DNA of 64,000 nt from ZC4RG30 sp039917615 (GTDB lineage Bacteria > Pseudomonadota > Gammaproteobacteria > Steroidobacterales > Steroidobacteraceae). Position 1 is the stretch's first letter; each line of letters starts with the position of its first letter. The stretch is taken from contig JBDSJD010000017.1 in the NCBI GenBank assembly GCA_039917615.1, forward strand, positions 186,001 through 250,000, read 5' to 3'. The position numbers and the translations under genes are program-made. The notes beneath the pieces were generated by a model. That model did not search any database, was not told the origin of the DNA, and saw nothing but the letters and a program-made list of their open reading frames with translations. Shown piece after piece: positions 32,398-41,653 of the stretch.

Positions 32398-33228
32398 TTG
32401 CCGCGCTACGCCATCGGCGACATCCAGGGCTGTTACGAACCGCTGCGCGAACTGCTGCGCAAACTGGATTTTTCCCCCGATCGCGACCAGTTGCTGCTGG
32501 TCGGCGACCTGGTCAATCGCGGCCCGGACTCCCTGGACGTGCTGCGGCTGGTCCGCTCACTGGGCGCTGCGGCGCAGACAGTGCTGGGAAATCACGACCT
32601 GCATCTGCTCGCTCTGCACCACGACGCGGGACGTCGGCCACGACCGGGCGACACGTTCGACGAAGTGCTCGCAGCCCCGGACCGCGAAGTCCTGCTCGAT
32701 TGGCTGATCCAGCAACCCTTGATCATCGACGACCCCCGACGCAAGGATCTGCTGGTGCACGCCGGCATCGTGCCCGAATGGACTCGCAGCGAAGCGATTG
32801 CCTGCGCGCGCGAGGCCAGCCGCGCGCTGCGCGCCGAGCCGCGCAGCTTCCTCGCATCCATGTACGGCAACAAGCCCGATCGCTGGCGCGACGCCCACAC
32901 GGCGACAGAGCGACACCGCTTCACGATCAATGTGCTGACCCGGCTGCGCTACTGCCGCGCCGACGGCACCATCGACCTGAAGTTGAAAGGAGCTCCGGAT
33001 AACACCGGCGCATGGCGTCCGTGGTTCGAACACGCACGCCAGTTGCAGGACCGGCGCGTAGTGTTCGGCCACTGGTCAACACTGGGGCTGCTGCAACGCG
33101 CCGATTTGCTGGCGCTGGATACCGGCTGCGTCTGGGGCGGCGCCCTCACCGCCGTGGACCTGGACGATCCCGATGCCAGGCCCGTGCAGGTGCGGTGCGA
33201 GGCCTGCCAGCAACCCGACGAACTCTAG
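32398..33228 (+). CDS. apaH: Symmetrical bis(5'-nucleosyl)-tetraphosphatase
   Basis: Hydrolyses Ap4A to two ADP, and decaps Np4-capped RNA in E. coli. The 276 residues carry the metallophosphatase motifs YAIGDIQGCY, LVGDLVNRGPDS, TVLGNHDLHLLA, LVHAGIVPEW and VVFGHWSTLG, plus the ALDTGCVWGGALTA segment typical of ApaH. The start is TTG 32398; no ATG or GTG is available close by and homology begins at this codon. Confidence 0.96.
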   Translation: MPRYAIGDIQGCYEPLRELLRKLDFSPDRDQLLLVGDLVNRGPDSLDVLRLVRSLGAAAQTVLGNHDLHLLALHHDAGRRPRPGDTFDEVLAAPDREVLLDWLIQQPLIIDDPRRKDLLVHAGIVPEWTRSEAIACAREASRALRAEPRSFLASMYGNKPDRWRDAHTATERHRFTINVLTRLRYCRADGTIDLKLKGAPDNTGAWRPWFEHARQLQDRRVVFGHWSTLGLLQRADLLALDTGCVWGGALTAVDLDDPDARPVQVRCEACQQPDEL

Positions 33229-33262
33229 CGCTATCATGCACGCCCCTGTAACGAGGTGATGA

Positions 33263-33778
33263 ATGAGTATTTCAATGCACAACGCCTCGGTCGGCGTATA
33301 CACGCAACTGATGAAGAATCTGCACGGGATTCTCGACAAGACCGAGAAATGGGTAGCTGAGCGCAAGCTGGATCCGAACGCCATCCTGCAGGCGCGCCTG
33401 GCTCCGGACATGTTCACTTTCACGCGTCAGGTGCAGATCGCCACCGACATGGCCAAGGGAACCGCGGCGCGGCTCGCGGGCCAGGATCCGCCCCGCTTCG
33501 ACGACAACGAGACCAGCCTCAGCGAATTGAAGGCACGTGTCGCGAAGACCATCGCCGTACTGGATGGCCTGCCCGCCGCCGCATTCGAAGGTGCGGAGAG
33601 CCGCGCCATCACGCTGAAACTTGGCCCTCCGGGCAAGCAGACCGAGTACAACTTCGTCGGTCTCAACTACCTGCACGGGTTCGGCACGCCGAATGTCTAC
33701 TTCCACTATTCGATGGTGTATGCGCTGCTACGCCATAACGGACTTGAGATAGGCAAGCGGGACTACGTTGGGAGCTGA
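33263..33778 (+). CDS. DUF1993 (DinB-like helical) family protein
   Basis: A 171-residue mostly helical protein of the DUF1993 family, related to the DinB four-helix fold. It has VYTQLMKNLHGILDKTEKW, LAPDMFTFTRQVQIATDMAKG and YNFVGLNYLHGFGTPNVYFHYSMVYALLRHNG. The function is unknown. The ATG at 33263 has a purine-rich GAGGTGATG upstream. It converges on the formate-tetrahydrofolate ligase gene with 12 bp between stops. Confidence 0.87.
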   Translation: MSISMHNASVGVYTQLMKNLHGILDKTEKWVAERKLDPNAILQARLAPDMFTFTRQVQIATDMAKGTAARLAGQDPPRFDDNETSLSELKARVAKTIAVLDGLPAAAFEGAESRAITLKLGPPGKQTEYNFVGLNYLHGFGTPNVYFHYSMVYALLRHNGLEIGKRDYVGS

Positions 33779-33790
33779 CCCCGAGGTAAG

Positions 33791-35464
33791 CTAGAACAGC
33801 CCCTCGATCTGTCCCTGCGCATTGAGCTTGATCGAATTGGCCGAAGGAACTTTCGGCAGACCCGGCATGGTCATGATCTCGCCGCAGACCACCACGATAA
33901 ATTCGGCGCCTGCCGACAGGCGCACATCACGCACATTCAGCGTGTGGCCGGTCGGCGCGCCCTTGGCGTTCGGATCGGTAGAGAAACTGTACTGCGTCTT
34001 GGCGATGCACACCGGGTAGTGGCCGAAGCCGGCGTCCTGGAATTCCTTGAAGAGCTCCTTGACCTTTCCGTCCATGCTGATGTCGTCGGCGCGGTAGATT
34101 TCCTTTGCAATCGTGCGCACTTTCTCGACCAGTGGCAGTTCGTCGGTGTACAGCGGTTTGTACCTGGCTTGGCCGCTCTCGGCCATCCTTACCACTTCGT
34201 GTGCCAACTCGATCGTTCCCCGCGAACCATCGGCCCAATGCGAGCACAGGATGGCCTTCGAACCCACACCGCTGCAGAGCTCCTTGATCAGGTTGTGCTC
34301 GGCTGCGGTGTCGGCGATGAACTTGTTGATGGCGACCACTGCGGGCACGCCGAACTTGCCGAGGTTTTGCAGGTGGCGCTCCAGGTTCGCAAAGCCCTTC
34401 TTCAGCGCCACGAGATCTTCCTTGCCCAGCTGGTCCTTGGCGACGCCGCCATGCATCTTCAGCGCCCGCACGGTGGCCACAATGACCACCACATCCGGCG
34501 CGAGGCCGGCCTTGCGGCACTTGATGTCGAGGAACTTCTCGGCACCCAGGTCTGCACCAAATCCAGCTTCCGTCACGGTGTATTCGCCGAGGCGCAGGCC
34601 GGTCTGGGTCGCCATCACGGTATTGCAGCCGTGAGCGATGTTGGCAAATGGGCCGCCATGCACGAAGGCCGGATTGCCTTCCAGCGTCTGCACCAGGTTC
34701 GGCATCAGTGCATCCTTCAGCAGCACCGTCATCGCGCCGTCGGCGGCAAGGTCCTTGGCGCGGATGGGCTTCTTGTCGCGCGTGCGGGCCACGATGATAT
34801 TGCCGAGACGGCGGGACAGGTCATCCAGATCCGTCGCGAGACAGAAGATCGCCATCACTTCCGAGGCCACGACTATGTCGAAGCCATCTTCACGCGGATA
34901 GCCATTGCCCGGGCCACCCAGCGAATTGGTGATCTGCCGCAGTGCGCGGTCGTTCATGTCGACCACGCGCTTCCAGGTCACGCGGCGCACGTCGATGCCA
35001 AGCTCATTGCCCCAATAGATGTGGTTGTCGACCATGGCGGCAAGCAGGTTGTTGGCTGCCGCGATGGCGTGGAAATCACCCGTGAAGTGCAGGTTGATGT
35101 CTTCCATCGGCACGATCTGCGCATAGCCGCCGCCGGCCGCGCCACCCTTCACGCCGAAGCAGGGTCCAAGCGAAGGTTCGCGCAGGCAGATGATGGCCTT
35201 CTTGCCGATGGCATTGAGGCCATCGCCCAGGCCCACGGTGGTGGTGGTCTTGCCCTCGCCCGCAGGCGTCGGGCTGATGGCGGTCACGAGAACCAGCTTG
35301 CCCGGCTTGCGAGTAGAGATATCGCGCACTGCTTCGAGAGAGAGCTTGGCCTTGTAGGGGCCGTAATGCAGCAGCTGGTCGCGGCTGATGCCGATCTTCG
35401 CGGCGACCGCTTCAATAGGCTGCATCTTCGCTTGGCGCGCAATCTCAATATCGCTCAGAGGCAT
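33791..35464 (-). CDS. fhs: Formate-tetrahydrofolate ligase
   Basis: ATP-dependent synthesis of 10-formyl-THF from formate. The 557 residues include the P-loop region SPTPAGEGKTTTTVGLGD, LREPSLGPCFGVKGGAAGGG, NLHFTGDFHA and the C-terminal ICGEIMTMPGLPK-like end (VVCGEIMTMPGLPKVPSA). ATG 35464 has GGA 6 bases upstream and the family N-terminus (MPLSDIEIARQAKMQPI). The long antisense reading frame on the other strand is a shadow. It is divergent from the yebC gene. Confidence 0.97.
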   Translation of the reverse strand: MPLSDIEIARQAKMQPIEAVAAKIGISRDQLLHYGPYKAKLSLEAVRDISTRKPGKLVLVTAISPTPAGEGKTTTTVGLGDGLNAIGKKAIICLREPSLGPCFGVKGGAAGGGYAQIVPMEDINLHFTGDFHAIAAANNLLAAMVDNHIYWGNELGIDVRRVTWKRVVDMNDRALRQITNSLGGPGNGYPREDGFDIVVASEVMAIFCLATDLDDLSRRLGNIIVARTRDKKPIRAKDLAADGAMTVLLKDALMPNLVQTLEGNPAFVHGGPFANIAHGCNTVMATQTGLRLGEYTVTEAGFGADLGAEKFLDIKCRKAGLAPDVVVIVATVRALKMHGGVAKDQLGKEDLVALKKGFANLERHLQNLGKFGVPAVVAINKFIADTAAEHNLIKELCSGVGSKAILCSHWADGSRGTIELAHEVVRMAESGQARYKPLYTDELPLVEKVRTIAKEIYRADDISMDGKVKELFKEFQDAGFGHYPVCIAKTQYSFSTDPNAKGAPTGHTLNVRDVRLSAGAEFIVVVCGEIMTMPGLPKVPSANSIKLNAQGQIEGLF

Positions 35465-35576
35465 GAGTAATCCTTCGTCGTGATTGGGATGACCCGCCAT
35501 GGCGGACGGGGCGGCAATCATGTCGCAAAGGTCCCATCGATGCCAGCAATCCGGCAAAATCCTGCCCCGATTTGCA

Positions 35577-35603
35577 TGCCGCCGGCAGACCATGCCGGCG
35601 GCA
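35577..35603 (+). terminator. Terminator-like hairpin in the leader of the yebC-family gene
   Basis: TGCCGCCGGC and GCCGGCGGCA form a perfect 10-bp stem with a 7-base loop, followed by GCTTTTC, which resembles an intrinsic terminator on the plus strand. It sits 48 bp upstream of the yebC-family ATG and downstream of no plus-strand gene. An attenuator role in that leader is therefore possible. Confidence 0.5.
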
Positions 35604-35651
35604 GCTTTTCACTTATCATTGCAGCTTCGACAAACAGCATTTAAGGCAGTC

Positions 35652-36374
35652 ATGGGTCGCATGTTCGAAGTACGCAAGCACACGATGTTTGCCCGCTGGA
35701 ACCGCATGGCGAAGCAGTTCGCCAAGATCGGCAAGGAAATAACCATAGCGGTGAAGGCAGGGGGCATCGACCCTGGCAGCAATCCGTCATTGCGGCGCGT
35801 CATCCAGAACGCGCGTGCCGTGAACATGCCCAAGGACAAGGTCGAGGCTGCGATCAAACGCGCCGCCGGTCGCGACGCCACGAACTACACCGAGACCATC
35901 TATGAAGGTTACGGTCCCCATGGCGTCGCGGTGCTCGTGGAAACAGCCACGGATAACCCCACCCGCACCGTCGCCAACGTGCGCAGCATCTTCACCAAGT
36001 ACGAAGGCAACCTGGCCAGCAGCGGTAGTGTGAGCTTCATGTTCCGCAAGCTCGGGGTATTCCGCCTGTCCCCGGAAGGCATCGACCAGGACGACCTGGA
36101 GCTCTACCTGATGGATCACGGTCTGGATGAGATGGGCGAGGGAACCAGCGACAAGGGCGAAGTGCAGATCGTGGTGCGCTGCGGGTTCGAGAACTTCGGC
36201 CAGCTGCAGAAAGCGCTGGAGGAACGCGGCATAACCGCGCTCTCGGCCGAACACGAATACCTGTGCAATGCGCCCACTACTTTGCCGGAAGACCAGGCGA
36301 CCCAGGTCATGACGCTGCTGGACAAACTGGAGCAGGACGACGATGTCCAGAATGTCTATCACACGCTGGCGTGA
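35652..36374 (+). CDS. YebC/PmpR-family regulator
   Basis: A 240-residue YebC/TACO1-family protein; members act as transcriptional regulators or help ribosomes through proline stretches. GRMFEVRKHTMFARWNRMAKQFAKIGKEI replaces the usual GHSKWANIKHKK start, so this is the variant branch. ARAVNMPKDKVEAAIKRAAG, YEGYGPHGVAVLVETATDN and KYEGNLASSGSVSFMFRK are family hallmarks. The ATG at 35652 is preferred to the upstream start at 35499 because homology begins there. Confidence 0.9.
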   Translation: MGRMFEVRKHTMFARWNRMAKQFAKIGKEITIAVKAGGIDPGSNPSLRRVIQNARAVNMPKDKVEAAIKRAAGRDATNYTETIYEGYGPHGVAVLVETATDNPTRTVANVRSIFTKYEGNLASSGSVSFMFRKLGVFRLSPEGIDQDDLELYLMDHGLDEMGEGTSDKGEVQIVVRCGFENFGQLQKALEERGITALSAEHEYLCNAPTTLPEDQATQVMTLLDKLEQDDDVQNVYHTLA

Positions 36375-36415
36375 CGACTGAGTAGAATCACAAATCAAAA
36401 TTAAGAGCGCACACA

Positions 36416-38539
36416 ATGGCACGACTTACCTTGACCGTTTCAGCTGCAGCCCTGCTGCTCACGTCATCCGCCTGGGCGGCAGCCCCGGCAGGCAGCAGCA
36501 CCGAGCAGCTTGAACCCGCCATCGTCAGCGCCACGCGCCTGCGCGGCGTGAATGACCTCGACGTGCCGGCATCGATCACCACCGTGCAGATGGATACGGA
36601 CAACAACAATCTGCAGACGAATGTCACCGAAGTGCTTGGCGGAATCCCCGGTGTCACCGCGCTGGATCGCCAGAACTACGCGCAGGACACGCAGCTGTCG
36701 ATACGCGGCTTCGGCGCGCGCGCCACGTTCGGCGTACGCGGCCTGCGTTTGTATGCCGATGGCATTCCGGCTTCCATGCCCGATGGCCAGGGCCAGCTGT
36801 CGCATTTCAGCCTGCTTGGCGCGGATCGCATCCAGATCATGCGCGGTCCATTTTCCGCCCTGTACGGAAACTCCTCCGGCGGCGTGGTGCAGATCTGGAG
36901 CCAGCCTGGCACTGAAGATTTTTCGGCGCGACTGCGCGCCACCCTAGGCAGTCACGACGAGCGCACCTTTGGCGGACAGGCGTTGGGCACGGCTGGCCCG
37001 ATGAACTACAACCTTGCCGCATCGCGGTTCGAAACTGATGGCTACCGTGACCACTCCGCGGCGCGGCGCGATTCAGTCAACCTGCGTCTTGGCTTCGACA
37101 CCGGCGACAGCCGCGAGCTCACACTGGTGCTGAACTACGTCGACATCCCCGAAGCGCAAGACCCGCTCGGCGTAACGCCGGCAGACTGGCGGACCGATCC
37201 ACGCCAGACGGCAAGCGTAGCCACCCAGTTCAACACCCGCAAATCGGTGGAACAGTTGCAGGGCGGCGTGGTATTCGAGCAGAAGCTCGGCATCGGCCAC
37301 ACCTTGCACACCATGGCCTATGCGGGCAACCGCAAGATAGTGCAATACCTCGCCATTCCAACCGGCACCCAAGCCAATCCGCTGCACTCCGGCGGCGTGG
37401 TGGATCTGGATACCGATTATCGCGGCGGCGACCTGCGCTGGTCGTGGCAGGGTGAGTTCATGGATCGGCCGGTGGAATTCACGCTGGGAGGCAACTACGA
37501 CCTGCAGGTGCAACTGCGGCGTGGCTACAACAACTTCGTGGGTACAACGCTAGGCGTGCGCGGCACACTGCGCCGTGACGAGACCAACCGCATCAACAGC
37601 ATTGACGAGTTCGCGCAGGGCAACTGGCAATTCACTGATCGCTGGTCCGTACTGGCCGGAGTGCGGCACAGCGAAGTCAACTTCAAATCCACAGACCGCT
37701 ACATCGTTGGCACTAACGGCAATGACGGCGGCCACAAGCGCTACGGCGATACAACGGCGGTAGGCGGACTCATGTTCCGACCCGTTGAATCGTTGCGCCT
37801 CTATGCGTCAATGGGCGACGGCTTCGAAACACCAACCTTCAACGAAATCAGCTACCGTGCTGACGGCGCCGCCGGCCTCGCCCTCAACCTGAAGTCGACA
37901 GTCAGCGACGAGTTCGAACTGGGAGCCAAGTGGCGACCAGCCGGCGGCGCGCAGCTGGATATCGCGCTGTTTCGCGCCAACAGCGACGATGATCTGGTGG
38001 TCGTGCGCAATGTCGGCGGTCGCAGCAGTTTCCGCAACATCGACCGCTCGCGACGCCAGGGAATCGAGGCTGGGCTGTTGCTGCCTGTCGCCGCTGACTG
38101 GCAGGTGCAAACCGCCTACACCCTGCTGGATGCAACTTTCCGCAGCACCTACCTCGTATGCGCGTCCACGCCCTGCACCACGCCTAATGTCACGGTACCT
38201 GCCGGTTCACGGATACCCGGAGTGGCGCGTCACCAGGGGCAGGTCAGGTTGCAGTGGGCGCCCGGAGTCTGGACCGCGGCAGTTGAACTCAACGCCAGCA
38301 GCAATGTGCTCGCAAACGACACCGGCACCGCCAGGGCGCCCGGTTACGGGGTCTGGAATGCCGAACTTGGTCACAGCTGGAAGCTCGGCGACAGCACCCT
38401 GCGCGGCTTCGCGCGCGTCGATAACCTGCTGGACCACTCCTATGTCGGCTCGGTCATCGTCAACGAGGGCAACAGCCGGTACTTCGAAGCTGCCACGGAC
38501 CGTACGGCAACCATCGGCGTGCAGTGGCGCTGGCACTGA
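36416..38539 (+). CDS. TonB-dependent outer-membrane receptor
   Basis: A 707-residue receptor: a signal peptide (to about residue 22, SSAWAA), a plug domain from about 30 to 160 (VTEVLGGIPGVTALDRQ, LSIRGFGARATFGVRGLRLYADGIP, RIQIMRGPFSALYGNSSGGVVQI) and a 22-strand-type barrel ending at Trp-His with a terminal aromatic pattern (ATIGVQWRWH). The ligand is not identifiable. A small lipoprotein gene converges from downstream. Confidence 0.93.
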   Translation: MARLTLTVSAAALLLTSSAWAAAPAGSSTEQLEPAIVSATRLRGVNDLDVPASITTVQMDTDNNNLQTNVTEVLGGIPGVTALDRQNYAQDTQLSIRGFGARATFGVRGLRLYADGIPASMPDGQGQLSHFSLLGADRIQIMRGPFSALYGNSSGGVVQIWSQPGTEDFSARLRATLGSHDERTFGGQALGTAGPMNYNLAASRFETDGYRDHSAARRDSVNLRLGFDTGDSRELTLVLNYVDIPEAQDPLGVTPADWRTDPRQTASVATQFNTRKSVEQLQGGVVFEQKLGIGHTLHTMAYAGNRKIVQYLAIPTGTQANPLHSGGVVDLDTDYRGGDLRWSWQGEFMDRPVEFTLGGNYDLQVQLRRGYNNFVGTTLGVRGTLRRDETNRINSIDEFAQGNWQFTDRWSVLAGVRHSEVNFKSTDRYIVGTNGNDGGHKRYGDTTAVGGLMFRPVESLRLYASMGDGFETPTFNEISYRADGAAGLALNLKSTVSDEFELGAKWRPAGGAQLDIALFRANSDDDLVVVRNVGGRSSFRNIDRSRRQGIEAGLLLPVAADWQVQTAYTLLDATFRSTYLVCASTPCTTPNVTVPAGSRIPGVARHQGQVRLQWAPGVWTAAVELNASSNVLANDTGTARAPGYGVWNAELGHSWKLGDSTLRGFARVDNLLDHSYVGSVIVNEGNSRYFEAATDRTATIGVQWRWH

Positions 38540-38549
38540 TCTGGATGCG

Positions 38550-39005
38550 CTAGAACGAACCCTTGGCGCCCCAGCTAACGGTAATCGCTGCAGTGCCCTG
38601 ATCGTGGATCCCGGGCGGTAGGTCGGCAGTGACGGCGCCGGTGGCGGAAGTGGCCACCGGCAGCACCAGTCGCTGGGCGCCCCGCACTTCCAGTGTTTCG
38701 AAACGTTGCGGAGCCATACGCACCGCCATGCGAGCCGGCCAGCTGTTGCCAGCTCGCCGCAGCAACACAACCTGCCCTGCACTCGCCACATTCTGCAGAT
38801 CCACGATCAGCGTGTTGCGCTCCCAGAACTGCAGCACCACCGGCGCGGCGCCGTCGGCGGGTAACTTCAATTCCAGCTCACTGACCGGCTGCGGAACGGC
38901 CGTCGCGGCCCTGGCGAAGGGCCAATGCGTGTTCCCCGTGGCACACCCGGCCACCAGCAGGGTTCCTGCCAACAGCCACTGTGCGGATACGCGATTGCGG
39001 TGCAT
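38550..39005 (-). CDS. Hypothetical lipoprotein
   Basis: A 151-residue protein with a lipoprotein signal: LLAGTLLVAGC places the lipidated Cys at 21. After it come SELELKLPADGAAPVVLQFWERNTLIVDLQNV and a beta-rich body. No family is recognised. The start at ATG 39005 gives a standard n-region (MHRNR). The TonB receptor stop lies 10 bp away, convergent. It is 56 bp from the divergent 3-hydroxyanthranilate dioxygenase gene. Confidence 0.8.
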   Translation of the reverse strand: MHRNRVSAQWLLAGTLLVAGCATGNTHWPFARAATAVPQPVSELELKLPADGAAPVVLQFWERNTLIVDLQNVASAGQVVLLRRAGNSWPARMAVRMAPQRFETLEVRGAQRLVLPVATSATGAVTADLPPGIHDQGTAAITVSWGAKGSF

Positions 39006-39061
39006 GGTCTTCACTCTACAATGTGTTGTACGACACCCCAGCATGCCGCAAAGCGAACCCC

Positions 39062-39586
39062 ATGCTCCAGCCGTTTGATTTCAAAGAGTGGATCGAATCA
39101 CACCGTCACCTGCTCAAGCCCCCGGTCGGCAACAAGCTGCTGTATCCGGTTGGCGACTTCATCATCATGGTGGTGGGCGGGCCCAATGCGCGCAGCGACT
39201 TCCATGTCGATCCCGGTGAAGAGTTCTTCTACCAGGTAGAAGGCGATATGACACTGCGGACCGTGCAGTCGGGCCGCATCGTAGATATACCGATCAGGGC
39301 CGGGCAGTTTTTCCTCCTTCCCCCAAATGTTCCCCATTCACCGCAACGCCTGGCCGACACGGTTGGCCTCGTGATCGAACGGCGGCGATTGCCAGGGGAA
39401 AAAGACGGGCTGCAATGGTATTGCGAAAAGTGCAGCCACAAACTCCATGAAGAGTTCATCGAACTCACGAGCATCGAGACGCAGTTTCCCCCGGTGTTCC
39501 AGCGCTTTTACGCCAGCCTGAAAAATCGCACCTGCACGCAGTGCGGACACGTTGCGCCGGTTGCGGAACGCGGGACCTCCGGTTGA
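39062..39586 (+). CDS. 3-hydroxyanthranilate 3,4-dioxygenase
   Basis: Cupin enzyme opening 3-hydroxyanthranilate to aminocarboxymuconate semialdehyde, which cyclises to quinolinate. It is 174 residues long. The metal-binding region is DFHVDPGEEFFYQVEGDM with PPNVPHSPQR, and the C-terminal rubredoxin-like site is CEKC and CTQCGH. It heads a four-gene kynurenine operon and would convert the product of the downstream kynureninase. ATG 39062 fits the family N-terminus (MLQPFDFKEWIESHRHLLKPP-like). Confidence 0.95.
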   Translation: MLQPFDFKEWIESHRHLLKPPVGNKLLYPVGDFIIMVVGGPNARSDFHVDPGEEFFYQVEGDMTLRTVQSGRIVDIPIRAGQFFLLPPNVPHSPQRLADTVGLVIERRRLPGEKDGLQWYCEKCSHKLHEEFIELTSIETQFPPVFQRFYASLKNRTCTQCGHVAPVAERGTSG

Positions 39587-39587
39587 A

Positions 39588-40376
39588 ATGCAGCCGCCGC
39601 CCCGCAATCCAGTGTCGCTCACGGTGGATTTCGACGCCGCCACTTCTCTCGCGCTGACGCTGGACTTCAACCTGGCCCAACCGCAGCACTTCGGCGCTCC
39701 CCCTGCGAGCAGCGCACCGTACAGGACCGGCGGTTTCGAAGGCGCAGTCGCGCGCGGCGCCAGCTGCAATTGCCAGCGCATCACGTTGGTACCGCATTGC
39801 AATGGCACGCACACCGAGAGCGTCAGCCATCTGACCGTACAGCAACGGCCATTGTTCGAATTCCTGCCGGTAGCACCGATCCGTGCGCTACTGCTGACTG
39901 TGCCTGCTCAGCGCCACACCGATTCCATCGAGGATTCGCTGCCGGCACCGCGAGGCCAAGATCGCCTGATCACGCGTAGTGGGCTGCTCGCGGCATGGCG
40001 CGGCGCAGGGTACGCACCACAGGCCCTGCTGCTGCGGACCGGCACGAGCTGGGACGATGGCGCGCCACCCTATCTATCAAGACAGCTGATGCACGAACTG
40101 GTGGTGCGCGGCATCGAGCACCTGGTTACCGACCTGCCTTCAGTCGACCGCCTGGAGGACGAGGGGCACCTCACCGCGCATCGCATTTTTTTCGGCCTGC
40201 CGGAACGCAGCACAGATCTGGCTGAAGCCACACGGGCCCAATGCACAATCACGGAGCTCGCGCACTTTCCCGCACGGCTGCTGGATGGACCCTGCGCCGT
40301 GCAGCTGCAGATCCCGGCCTTCAGCGGCGATGCCGTGCCCAGCCGGCCACTGCACCTGCCCTATCTGCAAGCATGA
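39588..40376 (+). CDS. Cyclase-family protein, probable kynurenine formamidase
   Basis: A 262-residue metal-dependent cyclase-family protein. The signature is HCNGTHTESVSHL, a variant of HxGTHxDxPxH in which Asp is Glu and Pro is Val, a form I associate with several formamidase-like proteins. Other segments are GTSWDDGAPPYLSRQLMHELVVRGIEHLVTDLPSVDR in pieces and the HRIFFGLPE end. Its position between 3-hydroxyanthranilate dioxygenase and kynureninase suggests it hydrolyses N-formylkynurenine. It ends in an ATGA overlap with kynU. Confidence 0.8.
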   Translation: MQPPPRNPVSLTVDFDAATSLALTLDFNLAQPQHFGAPPASSAPYRTGGFEGAVARGASCNCQRITLVPHCNGTHTESVSHLTVQQRPLFEFLPVAPIRALLLTVPAQRHTDSIEDSLPAPRGQDRLITRSGLLAAWRGAGYAPQALLLRTGTSWDDGAPPYLSRQLMHELVVRGIEHLVTDLPSVDRLEDEGHLTAHRIFFGLPERSTDLAEATRAQCTITELAHFPARLLDGPCAVQLQIPAFSGDAVPSRPLHLPYLQA

Positions 40377-41653
40377 CTGGCATCGACCTGCACGCGCGCG
40401 CCTTTGCACTGGATGCCAGTGATCCACTGGCGCAGTTCCGCGACCAGTTTGCGATTCCGCCGCATATCGATGGCAACGCATCGATTTACCTCTGCGGGCA
40501 TTCGCTCGGCCTCGCGCCACTGGCTGCGCGCGAGCTGCTGAACGAGGAACTGGACGACTGGAATCAGCTCGCGGTGCTTGGGCACCACGTTGCCCGCCGC
40601 CCCTGGATCGACTATGCCGGGCAGGTGCGGCCTGCACTGGCCCACTTGGTGGGCGCGCATCCTGGTGAAGTCGTCGCCATGAATGCGCTGACGGTGAATC
40701 TGCACCTGTTGATGGCGAGCTTCTATCGGCCACAGGGAAAGCGCCGCTGCATAGTCGTCGAACACGGCGCATTCTCGTCCGACCGGCATGCAATCATCAG
40801 CCAGATCCAGTGGCACGGGCTGATGCCAGCCGATGCACTGATCGAGATCGCGCCCGCCGCCGGCACCGATCTGGTGGATGAAGCCGCGGTCGAGCAACTG
40901 CTGGGCGAGCGCGGCGCGGAGGTTGCACTGGTTCTCTGGCCCGGCGTGCAGTTCCGCACCGGCCAGGCATTTGACCTGGGGCGTATCGCGCGCGCTGCCC
41001 GGTTGGCTGGCGCCACCTGCGGCTTCGATCTGGCACATGCTGCCGGCAACGTGCCGCTGGCACTGCATGAAGACGGCGCGGATTTCGCGGTGTGGTGCAG
41101 CTACAAATACCTCAACGGCGGGCCTGGCGCGATCGGTGGCGCTTTCGTGCACGAGCGTCATCGGCGCGCCGACTTGCCTGGCCTCGCCGGCTGGTGGGGC
41201 CACGAGGCTGAATCGCGCTTTCGCATGGAGCCGGGGTTCGTGCCGGCGGCAGATGCCGCGGCCTGGCAGGTCAGCAATCCGCCGGTATTCTCGGCCGCAC
41301 CGCTGCTCGCGTCGCTGCGGTTGTTCGAAGCTGCCGGACTGCCCGCGCTGCGCGCCAAGTCTTTGCAGATGACCGGACTGCTGCTGGAGCAGATCGATGG
41401 CAGGTTCAGCTCGCAGCTGCAATGCATTACGCCGCGGCAGGATTCACGTCGCGGCTGTCAGCTTTCCATGCGGCTGTATGCCGGGCGCGAAGCCGGTCGA
41501 CGCGTGTTCGAAGACCTGGGCGCCAGTGGTGTAGTAGCCGACTGGCGTGAACCGGACATCCTGCGCATCGCACCCGTGCCGCTCTACAACCGTTTCGCAG
41601 AGCTCGCGGTTTTCTGCGACTTACTGGAAGTTGCGCTCAGGCAGCATGCATGA
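40373..41653 (+). CDS. kynU: Kynureninase
   Basis: PLP enzyme cleaving (3-hydroxy)kynurenine to (3-hydroxy)anthranilate and alanine. The 426 residues show YLCGHSLGLAPLAARELLNEEL, the DLAHAAGNVPL cofactor-binding aspartate, CSYKYLNGGPGAIGGAFVHE with the Schiff-base Lys, and RMEPGF. The ATG at 40373 overlaps the formamidase stop. Its own stop overlaps the kmo start (ATGA), so the operon is translationally linked. Confidence 0.96.
   Translation: MTGIDLHARAFALDASDPLAQFRDQFAIPPHIDGNASIYLCGHSLGLAPLAARELLNEELDDWNQLAVLGHHVARRPWIDYAGQVRPALAHLVGAHPGEVVAMNALTVNLHLLMASFYRPQGKRRCIVVEHGAFSSDRHAIISQIQWHGLMPADALIEIAPAAGTDLVDEAAVEQLLGERGAEVALVLWPGVQFRTGQAFDLGRIARAARLAGATCGFDLAHAAGNVPLALHEDGADFAVWCSYKYLNGGPGAIGGAFVHERHRRADLPGLAGWWGHEAESRFRMEPGFVPAADAAAWQVSNPPVFSAAPLLASLRLFEAAGLPALRAKSLQMTGLLLEQIDGRFSSQLQCITPRQDSRRGCQLSMRLYAGREAGRRVFEDLGASGVVADWREPDILRIAPVPLYNRFAELAVFCDLLEVALRQHA

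Noticed and set aside
33944..35470. 508-codon plus-strand open frame
   Set aside because: It is antisense to the clearly recognised fhs gene, has no family-like motifs, and reflects high-GC codon usage on the opposite strand.
40361..41422. 353-codon minus-strand open frame
   Set aside because: Antisense to kynU, which has its full set of PLP-enzyme motifs.
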